DNA from: Listeria floridensis FSL S10-1187
Lineage (GTDB): Bacteria > Bacillota > Bacilli > Lactobacillales > Listeriaceae
Length of the DNA stretch: 64,000 nucleotides
Direction of reading: 5' to 3'
Assembly: GCF_000525875.1 (NCBI RefSeq)
Contig: NZ_AODF01000024.1
Span: 17,656 to 81,655, forward strand
This document shows, one piece after another, positions 1-9,253 of the stretch (positions are counted from its first letter, which is position 1; each line of letters starts with the position of its first letter). Below the pieces are notes generated by a model. That model was given only the letters and a program-made list of their open reading frames with translations, ran no database searches and was not told the DNA's origin. The position numbers were made by a program, and so were the translations under genes.

Positions 1-14
1 TCCGAATTTTCCCC

Positions 15-48
15 TTGACAAAAATGTTTCCTAGGTGCAAAATATAGG
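15..48 (+). promoter_or_regulatory. mntH promoter with MntR-like operator
   Basis: A TTGACA -35 hexamer lies at 15-20 and an AT-rich -10 region near 38-46. Between them, 26-41 read on the minus strand is TTTGCACCTAGGAAAC. It matches the Bacillus subtilis MntR box as I remember it (TTTGCCTTAAGGAAAC) at 12 of 16 positions. Its place in the spacer suggests manganese-dependent repression of mntH. The operator assignment is inference from similarity and position. Confidence 0.6.
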
Positions 49-76
49 TAGTTCAAAACAGAAAGAAGGATAGACT

Positions 77-1444
77 ATGGAGCAGGAAACAGTCATCATG
101 AAAGAAAAGAAAGAAAAAGAAGCTTGGATTACGAAGACACATAATGTCAGTCTTGAAGAAGTAAATAGCTCCATTGCGATTCCTAAAAATGCAGGTTTTT
201 TCAAAAAACTACTCGCTTTTATGGGGCCGGGCTCACTCGTTGCAGTAGGTTACGTCGATCCGGGCAACTGGGCGACTTCGATTGCTGGGGGAGCGCGGTT
301 TGGATATACACTTCTCAGCGTCATTTTACTTTCCAATTTAATTGCCATGTTTTTGCAGTCACTTTCCGCGAAACTGGGGATTGCAACCGGGAAAGATTTG
401 GCACAGGCTACAAGAGCAGCTGTTGGGAAAAAAACGGCTGTGGTTTTGTGGATTTTAACGGAACTCGCGATCATAGCGACCGACATTGCCGAAGTAATTG
501 GGTCAGCGATTGCGCTGAACTTGCTGTTTGGGATACCGCTCCTTGGTGGCGTTGCGATCACGACACTTGACGTCCTCTTGCTTTTGCTTTTGCAACGTAA
601 AGGATTTCGGATCATCGAATCAATCGTTATTGTGCTCATGGCAACAATCTTTGTCATTTTTGCATTCGAGATGGCAGCTTCGCATCCAAACGTATCTGCA
701 CTGCTTGAAGGCTATCTCCCTCATGCAGAAGTAGTAACGAATCCAGCGATGCTCTTTATCGCACTTGGGATTCTTGGTGCAACAGTTATGCCTCATAATC
801 TGTATTTGCATTCATCGCTCGTTCAAACGCGTAAATATGAACGGACGCCTAAAGGGAAACGAGAAGCTGTTCGATTTGCTAAGATCGACTCCACTTTTTC
901 CCTAACCGTTGCTTTTGTTATTAATTCGATGATTTTGATTTTAGGCGCAGCCGCTTTCCACGGAACGGGACTAGATGTTTCGGAAATTGAAGGGGCTTAT
1001 AAACTGCTTGGTCCAACACTTGGAATTGGGCTTGCTAGCACGCTTTTTGCTGTTGCTTTGCTTGCATCCGGGCAAAATTCAACCATCACAGGAACACTCA
1101 GCGGCCAAATCGTTATGGAAGGCTTTATTCATTTGCGAATGAAACCTTGGCTAAGACGGGTTATAACAAGGCTTCTAGCTGTTATCCCTGTTTTCATTGT
1201 CACACTGATTTCCGGTGCAAAAGGAACCGGTTCGCTACTTCTGTGGAGCCAAGTGATTTTAAGTTTGCAATTACCGTTTGCCGTCGTTCCACTGGTGCTC
1301 TTTACAAGCAGCAAAAAGAAAATGGGCGAGTTTGCAAATTCAATTCCGGTGCAAATCATTGCTTGGATTGTAACAGCAGTTATCATAGCACTCAATATTT
1401 TCTTGCTCGGCTATATTTTCATTACTGGACAAGATTTAGGTTAA
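77..1444 (+). CDS. mntH: Nramp-family Mn2+/Fe2+ transporter MntH
   Basis: Proton-coupled divalent metal importer of the inner membrane, 455 aa, the usual family length. The metal-site motif DPGNW is at about residues 61-65 (TM1), and MPHN with its conserved neighbours is at about 238-241 (TM6). About eleven hydrophobic segments follow a charged, lysine-rich cytoplasmic N-terminus. The ATG is preceded by AGAAAGAAGGA at good spacing. The gene stands alone between a MntR-like operator and a strong terminator, which fits independent manganese control. The similar Fe/Mn transporters of the same family cannot be separated by substrate from sequence alone. Confidence 0.95.
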   Translation: MEQETVIMKEKKEKEAWITKTHNVSLEEVNSSIAIPKNAGFFKKLLAFMGPGSLVAVGYVDPGNWATSIAGGARFGYTLLSVILLSNLIAMFLQSLSAKLGIATGKDLAQATRAAVGKKTAVVLWILTELAIIATDIAEVIGSAIALNLLFGIPLLGGVAITTLDVLLLLLLQRKGFRIIESIVIVLMATIFVIFAFEMAASHPNVSALLEGYLPHAEVVTNPAMLFIALGILGATVMPHNLYLHSSLVQTRKYERTPKGKREAVRFAKIDSTFSLTVAFVINSMILILGAAAFHGTGLDVSEIEGAYKLLGPTLGIGLASTLFAVALLASGQNSTITGTLSGQIVMEGFIHLRMKPWLRRVITRLLAVIPVFIVTLISGAKGTGSLLLWSQVILSLQLPFAVVPLVLFTSSKKKMGEFANSIPVQIIAWIVTAVIIALNIFLLGYIFITGQDLG

Positions 1445-1473
1445 AAATCACGCGAAAACGCGTGATTTTTTTA
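1443..1473 (+). terminator. Rho-independent terminator of mntH
   Basis: Perfect 12-bp stem (1443-1454 with 1459-1470), AAAA loop and a T run directly after the mntH stop codon. Confidence 0.9.
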
Positions 1474-1559
1474 TGCCAAAAAATTTCAAAAGAACAATTA
1501 AGCCTTTTCATTTAGATTATCCCGCCATCTAAATCGCTTTCACTGGCTCTTTACAAGAC

Positions 1560-1727
1560 TTGCTAAATCAATCGAGAGGCGTATAATGAATTTGATTATT
1601 GCGCTTTTAAAAAGCCGCAGCTTGATTTGCTTATCAATTTCACACAGCTTAGCGAGTTTTTGCTTCGTCTGTTTAAAAGCGCTCCGTAAAGTTTTTTGTG
1701 AAATTCTAAGCAAATGGAGGAATTAAA
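1560..1727 (+). promoter_or_regulatory. Promoter and structured 5' leader of the glycerol facilitator gene
   Basis: A TATAAT at 1582-1587 with TTGCTA 16 bp upstream predicts a start near 1594 and a leader of about 130 nt. The leader opens with an 11-nt arm (1601-1611) that pairs perfectly with 1672-1682. Two further helices are possible: 1636-1644 with 1697-1705 (9 bp) and 1647-1652 with 1706-1711 (6 bp). These two cross, so they compete or form a pseudoknot just upstream of the GGAGG at 1716-1720. No family is recognised. The rest of the 284-bp gap, upstream of the promoter, shows nothing else. Confidence 0.5.
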
Positions 1728-2459
1728 TTGGATTACACACTGATGACGCGCTTACTGGCCGAATTTTTTGGAACCGCCTTACTCATTATCTTAGGTAACG
1801 GTGCAGTAGCAAATGTTGATTTAAAAGGAACGAAAGGGTTTGGCAGCGACTGGATGCTAATAGCTGTTGGTTACGGCTGCGGGGTTATGATTCCAGCGAT
1901 GATGTTTGGTGGCATAAGCGGCAACCACATTAACCCGGCCTTCACGATCGGACTAGCTGTAGCAGGACTTTTCCCGTGGGCAGAAGTTGTACCTTACATT
2001 ATCGCGCAATTTGCAGGTGCCATGGTTGGTCAGCTAATCGTGGTGGCTTGTTATAAACCTTACTATGATCAAACGACTTCGCCAGATCATATCTTAGGAA
2101 CCTTTTCGACGATTAATGCTGTGCGAAGCAAAACGAATGGGTTTATAAACGAATTTGTCGGCTCGTTTGTACTTTTCTTCGGCGCACTTGGCATCACAAA
2201 AGCACCTTTTTTTGCAGATAACTTAGGAACAGCCCATTTAGCGCTTGGTTTCCTTGTTTGGACACTCGTAGCTTCCCTTGGCGGGCCAACAGGGCCTGGA
2301 CTGAACCCTGCGAGGGATCTAGGGCCGCGGATTCTTCATGCGCTTCTTCCACTGAAACATAAAGGAAGTTCAGAATGGAGTTATGCCTGGATTCCAGTTG
2401 TTGCTCCGATTTTAGCGGGGATACTTGCAGTTCTTCTTTATCAAGTTGTCTTTTTATAA
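1728..2459 (+). CDS. glpF: Glycerol facilitator, MIP/aquaglyceroporin family
   Basis: Passive channel for glycerol and small polyols in the cytoplasmic membrane, 243 aa with six TM segments. Both half-helix motifs are present: NHINPAF near residue 66 and LNPARDLGPR near 192. The aspartate after NPAR is typical of glycerol facilitators rather than water channels. The start is TTG, set by GGAGG 8 nt upstream. No glycerol kinase is adjacent. The structured leader suggests post-initiation control. A second, AqpZ-like MIP channel lies near 47.6 kb, so the two probably differ in substrate. Confidence 0.9.
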   Translation: MDYTLMTRLLAEFFGTALLIILGNGAVANVDLKGTKGFGSDWMLIAVGYGCGVMIPAMMFGGISGNHINPAFTIGLAVAGLFPWAEVVPYIIAQFAGAMVGQLIVVACYKPYYDQTTSPDHILGTFSTINAVRSKTNGFINEFVGSFVLFFGALGITKAPFFADNLGTAHLALGFLVWTLVASLGGPTGPGLNPARDLGPRILHALLPLKHKGSSEWSYAWIPVVAPILAGILAVLLYQVVFL

Positions 2460-2465
2460 AATAAG

Positions 2466-2507
2466 TCAGAAGCCGACCAAGTGAAAACTTTGTCTGCTTC
2501 TTTTTTT
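2466..2507 (+). terminator. Terminator after glpF
   Basis: Imperfect hairpin with AGAAGC pairing GCTTCT and partial pairing inside, followed by a run of seven or more T. Confidence 0.65.
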
Positions 2508-2551
2508 ATAGTAAAATAAAGAAGAATGAATCGAAGAAAGGGGGGATTCTT

Positions 2552-3442
2552 ATGGGCAACTATTTAGAAATCCCAAATTTAAATAAAGAATTCCCGTTTC
2601 GTGTCTTTACAAATGACGGAGAAGTACTGGTATATCCGCATTGGCATAAAGAAATTGAATTAATTTATGTGATTCACGGCAGTCTCAATCTTGGCATCAA
2701 TGATGTTCCGATTGAACTTCATGCCGGTGAAATCCAAATCATTAACGGTGGTGACGTTCACTATTTCCTAGCATCGCCAAACAGCGAACGAATCGTGATT
2801 CAATTTGATTTGGCCTTATTTCAAGCAGAAGATTTATTAAACCAAACGGACACAAATTTACGAAAGCTCTTTTCCGAGCGCGCCTTACTCAGCCGAACGT
2901 GGGGCGAACAAATTGAACAGCAAGTCGGCCGGCTGATCCAAGAAATGCTTCTCGAAAGTGAAGCCAAACAAGCCGGCCACCTGTATTCGATCAAAGCTAA
3001 ACTATTCGAGCTGATTACGCTGATGTACCGCAGTTTCCCAACAGAACCAAGTAAGCAAAAAAGCGTGCTGCGTGACGACATTGTGCTGAAATCGCAAGAA
3101 ACACTTGAAAAACTGGATGAAATTTTTTCTTATGTCGAAGCGAACTATCAAAATCCGATTACGCTTCAAGAAGTGGCAGATGAGATCGGATTCAGCAGCT
3201 ATTATTTTACAAAGTTCTTTAAGCGTAATGCTGGGATGACTTTTGTGACGTTTTTGAATGATTATCGTTTGAATAAAGCAAAATGGATTTTACTGAATGA
3301 AGAAATTCCAATTATCGAAGTAGCTGAAAAAGTCGGATTCAGCAGTGTGAAGACCTTTCATCACACGTTTAAGCGGGCAATGGGGATGGCGCCGCTGAAA
3401 TATAGGAAGACAATATACGGGAATAATCGGACAAGAAAGTAG
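2552..3442 (+). CDS. AraC-family transcriptional regulator with cupin sensor domain
   Basis: 296 aa. An N-terminal cupin-like domain (about 1-140; histidines in the HWHKEIEL segment near residue 31) should bind the effector. The C-terminal double helix-turn-helix (about 190-290) has the family pattern GFSSYYFTKFFKR and VGFSSVKTFHHTFKR. AAAGGGGGG precedes the ATG. The gene is followed by a four-gene catabolic operon whose first RBS lies inside a long inverted repeat, so it is probably the activator of that operon. The order matches a Listeria AraC/oxidoreductase/ThuA/isomerase cluster as I recall it. The substrate is unknown. Confidence 0.9.
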   Translation: MGNYLEIPNLNKEFPFRVFTNDGEVLVYPHWHKEIELIYVIHGSLNLGINDVPIELHAGEIQIINGGDVHYFLASPNSERIVIQFDLALFQAEDLLNQTDTNLRKLFSERALLSRTWGEQIEQQVGRLIQEMLLESEAKQAGHLYSIKAKLFELITLMYRSFPTEPSKQKSVLRDDIVLKSQETLEKLDEIFSYVEANYQNPITLQEVADEIGFSSYYFTKFFKRNAGMTFVTFLNDYRLNKAKWILLNEEIPIIEVAEKVGFSSVKTFHHTFKRAMGMAPLKYRKTIYGNNRTRK

Positions 3443-3454
3443 GACGAAATTCCG

Positions 3455-3493
3455 CCATTTGTTTTGTATGATTAAGCTATACAAAACGAATGG
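3455..3493 (+). promoter_or_regulatory. Long inverted repeat overlapping the RBS of the sugar operon
   Basis: Arms 3455-3469 and 3479-3493 pair over 15 bp (one G-U) around a 9-nt centre. The right arm runs into the TGGGGGA ribosome-binding site. It could be a DNA operator for the adjacent AraC regulator, an RNA hairpin hiding the RBS, or a terminator without a T run for the araC gene. Confidence 0.6.
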
Positions 3494-3504
3494 GGGATTT
3501 TTTT

Positions 3505-4575
3505 ATGAAAGTAGGAATTATTGGCTGCGGCGGGATTGCAAACGGTAAACATATGCCAAGTTTGAAACAAGTGGAAGGCGTGGAAATGGTCGCTTTCTGT
3601 GATACGATTCCAGAACGTGCGGAGCAGGCGAAACGTGATTTTGGAAGTAAAAATGCAAGCGTATACACAGATTATCGTGAGCTTTTAAAGGATTCGGAGA
3701 TTGAAGTCGTGCATGTTTGTACGCCAAATATTTCGCACGCAGAAATTACGATTGCTTCGCTTTATGCGGATAAACATGTGATGTGTGAAAAACCGATGGC
3801 AAAAACGGCCGAAGAAGCAAGAGCGATGATTGAGGCAAGGGATGCAACCGGAAAGAAACTTACGATCGGCTATCAAAACCGCTTTCGCAAGGATTCAAGT
3901 TTCCTACATGCGATCTGTGCCGAGGAACGGCTTGGCGAAATTTATTATGCAAAAGCAAAAGCAATCAGACGTCGTGCTGTGCCGACATGGGGTGTCTTTT
4001 TGGACGAGGAAGCACAAGGTGGTGGACCGCTTATTGATATTGGAACGCATGCGCTTGATTTGACGCTTTGGATGATGCAAAATTACAAACCGAAATATGT
4101 GGTAGGAAATAGCTATCATAAACTTTCTCAAACTAAAAATGCTGCAAATGCTTGGGGAGCTTGGGACCCAGAAAAATTCACGGTCGAAGATTCGGCTTTT
4201 GGTTTTATTACGATGGAAAATGGGGCGACGATTGTGCTTGAATCGAGCTGGGCGCTTAACTCGCTTGATGTTGGCGAAGCAAAAACGACGCTTTGCGGAA
4301 CTCTTGGCGGAGCAGATATGGAAGATGGGCTGCGGATAAACGGGGAAGAGCACGGCTTGACTTATACGAAGCATGTGGATCTTGAAACTGGCGGAGTGGA
4401 TTTTTATGACGGAGCGGGCGAAACAGCAGAACTGCTTGAAGCAAAAGCTTGGATTGATGCGGTACGAAATGACAAGGAACCAGTTGTGAAACCGGAGGAG
4501 GCACTTGTTGTAACGGAAATTTTGGAAGCAATTTATAAGTCGTCGCAAACGGGAGAACCCGTATTTTTCAAATAG
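3505..4575 (+). CDS. Gfo/Idh/MocA family oxidoreductase
   Basis: NAD(P)-dependent dehydrogenase of sugars or cyclic polyols, 356 aa from this start. The N-terminal Rossmann fold begins GIIGCGGIANGKH, the EKPMAKT motif (Lys of EKP is catalytic) is near residue 95, and a C-terminal alpha/beta domain follows. ATG at 3505 is preferred over the one 15 bases earlier because TGGGGGA sits 7 nt upstream of it. First gene of an operon with a ThuA-like protein, a TIM-barrel isomerase and a second dehydrogenase. The set probably oxidises and epimerises one carbohydrate. Substrate not predictable. Confidence 0.88.
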   Translation: MKVGIIGCGGIANGKHMPSLKQVEGVEMVAFCDTIPERAEQAKRDFGSKNASVYTDYRELLKDSEIEVVHVCTPNISHAEITIASLYADKHVMCEKPMAKTAEEARAMIEARDATGKKLTIGYQNRFRKDSSFLHAICAEERLGEIYYAKAKAIRRRAVPTWGVFLDEEAQGGGPLIDIGTHALDLTLWMMQNYKPKYVVGNSYHKLSQTKNAANAWGAWDPEKFTVEDSAFGFITMENGATIVLESSWALNSLDVGEAKTTLCGTLGGADMEDGLRINGEEHGLTYTKHVDLETGGVDFYDGAGETAELLEAKAWIDAVRNDKEPVVKPEEALVVTEILEAIYKSSQTGEPVFFK

Positions 4576-4590
4576 AAAGGGATGGTTAGG

Positions 4591-5325
4591 ATGGTACATG
4601 TAACGGTTTGGAATGAATTTCGTCATGAACAGGAAAGCGAATTAGTTCGCAAGGTTTATCCGGCAGGGATACACGGGCAACTGGCTGTTTTTTTAGAAAA
4701 AGCGGGTTTTCACACAAAGACGGCAACGCTCGATCAGCCAGAACATGGACTGACGGAAGCGGTTTTGAGTGAAACGGATGTGTTGATCTGGTGGGGACAT
4801 ATGGCGCACGGCGAAGTGGCGGATGAAATTGTGGAACGTGTAAAGCATCATGTTCTTCGTGGAATGGGGCTTGTTGTCCTTCATTCTGGTCATATGTCAA
4901 AGATTTTTATGAGTTTGATGGGAACGAGCTGTGACCTCAAGTGGCGTGAAGCGGATGAAAAGGAACGGATTTTTGTGGTTGATCCAAGTCACGAAATTGC
5001 GAGCGGTATTCCGGAAGCGTTTGAGCTTGAAAAGGAAGAAATGTACGGCGAATATTTTGATGTGCCTGCGCCGGATGAAACCATTTTTCTAAGTTGGTTT
5101 GAAGGTGGGAATGTCTTCCGTAGCGGGCTGACATATAGACGCGGCAATGGGCGGATTTTCTACTTTCAGCCGGGACATGAATCCTATCCGACTTATTATA
5201 ATGAAAATGTACAGAAAGTCATTATTAACGGCGTAAACTGGTGCAGCAAGGGCAACCGTGCTTATCCAACTTATGGGCATGAAGAAGCGGTTTATCCGAT
5301 TGGAAAGGGGACAAATGAACAATGA
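4591..5325 (+). CDS. ThuA-domain protein (trehalose-utilisation-like)
   Basis: 244 aa, single ThuA domain (class I glutamine-amidotransferase-like fold), with the characteristic WGHMAHGEV segment near residue 70 and VVLHSGH near 95. In trehalose and related sugar pathways ThuA-type proteins sit beside Gfo/Idh dehydrogenases, as here. Their exact reaction is poorly known. The start is placed at the second ATG because AAAGGGA lies 8 nt before it; the ATG at 4582 overlaps that RBS. The stop overlaps the next start in ATGA, implying translational coupling. Confidence 0.85.
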   Translation: MVHVTVWNEFRHEQESELVRKVYPAGIHGQLAVFLEKAGFHTKTATLDQPEHGLTEAVLSETDVLIWWGHMAHGEVADEIVERVKHHVLRGMGLVVLHSGHMSKIFMSLMGTSCDLKWREADEKERIFVVDPSHEIASGIPEAFELEKEEMYGEYFDVPAPDETIFLSWFEGGNVFRSGLTYRRGNGRIFYFQPGHESYPTYYNENVQKVIINGVNWCSKGNRAYPTYGHEEAVYPIGKGTNEQ

Positions 5326-6290
5326 AATTAGGCGTGTTTACACCGCTTTTTGCGGATTTAAGTTTAGATGAAATGCTTGAAAAGGTGTCCAATGCAGGGC
5401 TTGACGCGGTTGAAATCGGCACGGGAGGAAATCCGGGAAATGCCCATTGCAATACGGATGAGCTTCTTGAAAGTGAAGCGGCTCGGGAAGCTTATCTTTC
5501 GAAGTTTGCTGAAAAAGGAATTACGATCAGCGCACTAAGCTGCCATGATAACCCGATTTCGCCGGTCAAGGAGGAGCGCGAACAAGCGGACTTGATTTTG
5601 CGTAAGACGATCAAACTCGCAGCGCTCCTAGGGGTTCCGGTTGTGAATACTTTCTCGGGAACGGCTGGCGATAGCGACAGCGCGACAGCACCTAACTGGC
5701 CGGTGATTCCATGGCCGACGGTTTATAGCGATATGAAGGCTTGGCAGTGGGAAGAAAAACTAATTCCGTACTGGAAAGAGATCGGCAAGTTAGCAGAAGA
5801 TGCCGGTGTGAAAATCGGGATAGAGCTTCACGGCGGATTTTTGTGTCATACGCCATATACAATCTTGAAACTGCGTGAAGAAACTTGTGATGCGATCGGC
5901 GCCAATTTAGACCCAAGTCATCTTTGGTGGCAAGGGATTGACCCGGTTGCTGCAATCAAAATTCTCGGGGAACAAGGAGCGATTCATCATTTTCATGCAA
6001 AAGATACGTATCTCGATCAAGATAATGTCAATATGTATGGCTTAACGGATATGCAACCTTATGGGGATGTGAAAACACGTGCTTGGACGTTCCGTTCGGT
6101 CGGTTGTGGTCACAGTTTGGCGGAATGGTCTGAAATGATGAGTGCGCTTCGGACTTATGGATACGATTATGTGGTGAGTATTGAACATGAAGATCCGCTG
6201 ATGTCGATTGATGAAGGTTTTAATCGCGCGGCTTCTAATTTGAAATCAATTTTAATACGCGAAACCCCAGCAGATATGTGGTGGGCATAG
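5322..6290 (+). CDS. Sugar phosphate isomerase/epimerase (xylose-isomerase-like TIM barrel)
   Basis: 322 aa. The AP endonuclease 2/xylose-isomerase-like fold is indicated by [10 protein letters not shown] at the N-terminus and by metal-ligand candidates GIELHGG (near 166), NLDPSHLWW (near 193), HFHAKD (near 224) and SIEHEDP (near 286). The start overlaps the thuA-like stop. Members isomerise or epimerise keto-sugars and inosose-like compounds. With two dehydrogenases around it, an oxidation-epimerisation-reduction route is likely. Specific substrate unknown. Confidence 0.88.
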   Translation: MKLGVFTPLFADLSLDEMLEKVSNAGLDAVEIGTGGNPGNAHCNTDELLESEAAREAYLSKFAEKGITISALSCHDNPISPVKEEREQADLILRKTIKLAALLGVPVVNTFSGTAGDSDSATAPNWPVIPWPTVYSDMKAWQWEEKLIPYWKEIGKLAEDAGVKIGIELHGGFLCHTPYTILKLREETCDAIGANLDPSHLWWQGIDPVAAIKILGEQGAIHHFHAKDTYLDQDNVNMYGLTDMQPYGDVKTRAWTFRSVGCGHSLAEWSEMMSALRTYGYDYVVSIEHEDPLMSIDEGFNRAASNLKSILIRETPADMWWA

Positions 6291-6309
6291 GGAAGGAGGA
6301 TCTTAAAAA

Positions 6310-7365
6310 ATGAAAAAGATTCGGTTGGTAATTATCGGATTCGGCGGCATGGGCAGTTATCATGTGGAGCTTGCGGGAGCGAGCAAGGATGTCGAAATTC
6401 TTGGTGCTTACGATATTGATGCGGTAAAGCAAGCGGAAATTAAAAGGCGCGGACTTAAAGCTTATGCGGACTATGAAGCGGTTTTGGCGGACTCAGAAGC
6501 GGATGCTGTTTTGATTGCAACACCGAATGATGTGCATAAAGACTTGGCAATTCAAGCGCTTAAAGCAGGGAAACATGTTCTTTCTGAAAAGCCAGTCACG
6601 ATTGCAAGTGCAGAGTTAGAAGAGATTCTAGCGGTTGCTGAACAGACCGGAAAAACTTTTATGGTGCATCAGAATCGGCGCTGGGATGAGGATTTCTTGA
6701 TGGTAAGACGGATGAACCGAGAGAAAACGATTGGTGAAATTTTTCAGATTGAATCGCGTGTGCAAGGTGCTAATGGTATCCCGGGAGATTGGCGTCATTT
6801 GAAGGCTCAAGGTGGCGGAATGTTACTTGATTGGGGTGTACATCTGCTCGATCAACTACTCTTTATGGTGGATTCTAAAATAGCAAGTGTCTCAGCTGAT
6901 TTAAGTTATGTGCTTGGTGATGAAGTGGATGACGGATTTAGCAGTACGATTCGGTTTGAAAATGGTGTGACGGCTTTGATTGAAGTTGGGACGACAAACT
7001 TCATTAAATTGCCACGCTGGTATTTGAAAGGGACATCTGGAACGGCGGTGATTGAAGATTGGGATTTAAGTGGTTCGATTGTGAAAATGGTGGATACGGC
7101 AGAAAAAGTCCAGCCGGTGCCGATTAAAGCGGGACAAGGTTTGACTAAAACAATGGCACCGCCGCATGAGGATGCTGTCGAACAGCTCGAATTACCAAAA
7201 CCGGATGTGTTAGAGCAAAGCTTGTATGATAATTTCGGGGACGTCATTTTAGGGAAAGCAGAACCGATGATTCAGAATAAAGAAGTCCTTCGTGTACTTC
7301 GTTTGATTGAGGCAATTTTTAAAGCAGCTGAATCAAATGAAGTCGTGAAGGGATTCGACAAATAA
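6310..7365 (+). CDS. Gfo/Idh/MocA family oxidoreductase (second copy)
   Basis: 351 aa. Rossmann motif GFGGMGSYHVE at the N-terminus and EKPVTIAS near residue 95. The C-terminal domain carries GGGMLLDWGVHLLD, the family's substrate-side histidine region. GGAAGGAGG lies before the ATG. It closes the operon, followed by a palindromic terminator. It is clearly diverged from the first dehydrogenase, so the two probably act at different steps rather than being a recent duplication. Confidence 0.88.
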   Translation: MKKIRLVIIGFGGMGSYHVELAGASKDVEILGAYDIDAVKQAEIKRRGLKAYADYEAVLADSEADAVLIATPNDVHKDLAIQALKAGKHVLSEKPVTIASAELEEILAVAEQTGKTFMVHQNRRWDEDFLMVRRMNREKTIGEIFQIESRVQGANGIPGDWRHLKAQGGGMLLDWGVHLLDQLLFMVDSKIASVSADLSYVLGDEVDDGFSSTIRFENGVTALIEVGTTNFIKLPRWYLKGTSGTAVIEDWDLSGSIVKMVDTAEKVQPVPIKAGQGLTKTMAPPHEDAVEQLELPKPDVLEQSLYDNFGDVILGKAEPMIQNKEVLRVLRLIEAIFKAAESNEVVKGFDK

Positions 7366-7391
7366 AAAGAGCTGCCGCGGCAGCTCTTTTT
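7364..7391. terminator. Bidirectional terminator
   Basis: A perfect 28-nt palindrome (arms AAAAAGAGCTGCCG) with A and T tails. It serves the convergent sugar operon and the minus-strand DUF6044 gene, whose stop codon lies at its edge. Confidence 0.9.
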
Positions 7392-9072
7392 ATTTTGCTC
7401 GATAAAGATAGATTTTCCAGTAGGAAGCACTGTCGCTGAATGAGCGTTCAAATTGCAAACCGGTTTGTGGCGCGTTTTCGATTGGAACACTCGAAAGAAT
7501 GTACTTTCCGCCTAACTTTTTAAATTGAGCGATGTTAAGTGACAAGTGGTGAATTCGTTTTTGTGAGTTTTTACTGTATAAATATTTTTTTCCAAGTTCG
7601 GAAGAAAATAAGTAGCAGCGGTTGCCCCAACCATCATAATAATCTTTCAGCGATTTGCTTTTTTCTAGTTCAGGTGCGATTATTTTACGAAATTCACGTT
7701 TATACTTGAGCGGGTAAGCATTGACATAGCCATCAACGGTATAAAACCCGCTTTCTTGAGAAATGGCAGGATGAAGTCCGATACTGCCAACTCGGTAGCT
7801 ATCTTGAGGTTTTCCAATGTAATTTTTAATTTCCTGCATTTGCTTTTCAGCATAAAATTGATTAATTGTTGGCGTAGCCGTCGGATAACGGTAATAAATT
7901 TCAGGATTATAAACAAAGCAAACAATAATCTGCAAGGCAACGAGAACATAGGCTGCTTTCTTAAGCAGTGAATTGATTTGAGCAAGATAAACGAGAGCTA
8001 AAACAAATAAACTGTAAAAAATTAAAGGGTGCAAAAAGTGAAAACGAGAAAAATTAAATTCGCGTAGTAAAACGAAATTATTTTTTAGCGGGGCCCAAGC
8101 TTCGTTCCACCAAAAACCATACCAAAACGATAGAGCCAGGTTAAATAAAAATAAGCCGATAAACAGTTTTTGGGTTTTCCATTCTTTTCGAACAATGATT
8201 AAAATAAAAGTGATAAGTATAGTCGGTAAAATAATCCACCAAGAAATAGTTTGATCATGCGTATGCCCGAAAACAAAATTTTTCAATGATAAAATGACAG
8301 AATGTGAAAATGATTGTTTGGGTACTTCAAATTCAGTGCGCGAATCAGGCGGACCACCAATGAACATGGTATAAATAAAGCGATAATTAACAACCAAATA
8401 CATCAACGTCATATAAAGCGCACTTGCTAAAAAACGGATATTAAATTGTTTTTTCTTAATCCAGTCAAACAAGAATAAAATAAAGATGCCGCATAAAAAG
8501 AAGCAAAACCCCAAAATAAAGCTGGAATAGAAGGGGAGCAAAGTCAAAATAAATATATGCGAAACTCTTTTTTTTCCGCTACGAATATTCAAGAAAGCCC
8601 AAAGTGCAAGCGGCATTCCGAGTGTGCTAAGCATTCCTGATGGCCAAAATGGTGTGAGTGCAAAGGTCAGTGAAGCGAAAGCAGCGAGCGGTAAAAATTT
8701 ATTTTCTTTTACAAGATAATCACGCGCCAAAAGGTACATTCCTAAAAAGGCAAAAACTCGTGTTATCAGCTGACTGATGAAAAAGGCAGTTGGGGTATTG
8801 AAAAGCGCATAAAGCCAAACGATACCAACAAACTCAGAGTCAAAAATATCGCGCGAAGGTGCGCCGCCCATAATTTGTGGAATATTGGCAGTTCCAACTT
8901 CTGCTGTGTAATTTCCGCTGTTAAGTAGCATTTTGTACCAAGCCACATTCGAATCCAAATTATCATGAATTCGTACATGACTATTCCCACCAAGTACAAA
9001 GAGCGGCAACATGAATAAGAAAAGAAGCAGAAGTGTAATGATGAGTGTTTTTTTATCTAATCTTTTTATCAT
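7390..9072 (-). CDS. DUF6044 polytopic membrane protein (YkoS/YfhO-like)
   Basis: 560 aa from the chosen start, with about a dozen hydrophobic segments in the first 390 residues and a C-terminal soluble domain. An early extracytoplasmic HDNLDSNVAW segment and the overall plan resemble GT-C-type YfhO/DUF6044 proteins, so a role in glycosylating surface polymers is possible but unproven. The start is the ATG at 9072 on the minus strand because GGAGGA lies 6 nt before it; an earlier in-frame ATG at 9096 lacks an RBS. It is transcribed alone. Confidence 0.75.
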   Translation of the reverse strand: MIKRLDKKTLIITLLLLFLFMLPLFVLGGNSHVRIHDNLDSNVAWYKMLLNSGNYTAEVGTANIPQIMGGAPSRDIFDSEFVGIVWLYALFNTPTAFFISQLITRVFAFLGMYLLARDYLVKENKFLPLAAFASLTFALTPFWPSGMLSTLGMPLALWAFLNIRSGKKRVSHIFILTLLPFYSSFILGFCFFLCGIFILFLFDWIKKKQFNIRFLASALYMTLMYLVVNYRFIYTMFIGGPPDSRTEFEVPKQSFSHSVILSLKNFVFGHTHDQTISWWIILPTILITFILIIVRKEWKTQKLFIGLFLFNLALSFWYGFWWNEAWAPLKNNFVLLREFNFSRFHFLHPLIFYSLFVLALVYLAQINSLLKKAAYVLVALQIIVCFVYNPEIYYRYPTATPTINQFYAEKQMQEIKNYIGKPQDSYRVGSIGLHPAISQESGFYTVDGYVNAYPLKYKREFRKIIAPELEKSKSLKDYYDGWGNRCYLFSSELGKKYLYSKNSQKRIHHLSLNIAQFKKLGGKYILSSVPIENAPQTGLQFERSFSDSASYWKIYLYRAK

Positions 9073-9187
9073 AGCATCTCCTCCATTATTTATCATACAT
9101 TCATTTTTTAGATAACACTACTAATAACATGTTGAGAAACTATATTGTTAATTGTAGAAATTGTGAAAAAACAAGCAAGCTTTAAAA

Positions 9188-9216
9188 TTGAAAGCGCTTA
9201 CTGCAAGCGGTATACT
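9188..9216 (+). promoter_or_regulatory. SDR promoter with overlapping cre-like site
   Basis: TTGAAA (9188-9193), 17-bp spacer and TATACT (9211-9216). TGAAAGCGCTTACT at 9189-9202 matches the catabolite-responsive element consensus TGWAANCGNTNWCA at 13 of 14 positions and covers the -35. CcpA, or a LacI-family repressor with a similar half-site, would block this promoter. Confidence 0.75.
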
Positions 9217-9253
9217 CAAATTGTAGTAAACAATTTAAAGGGGGAGAATCAAC

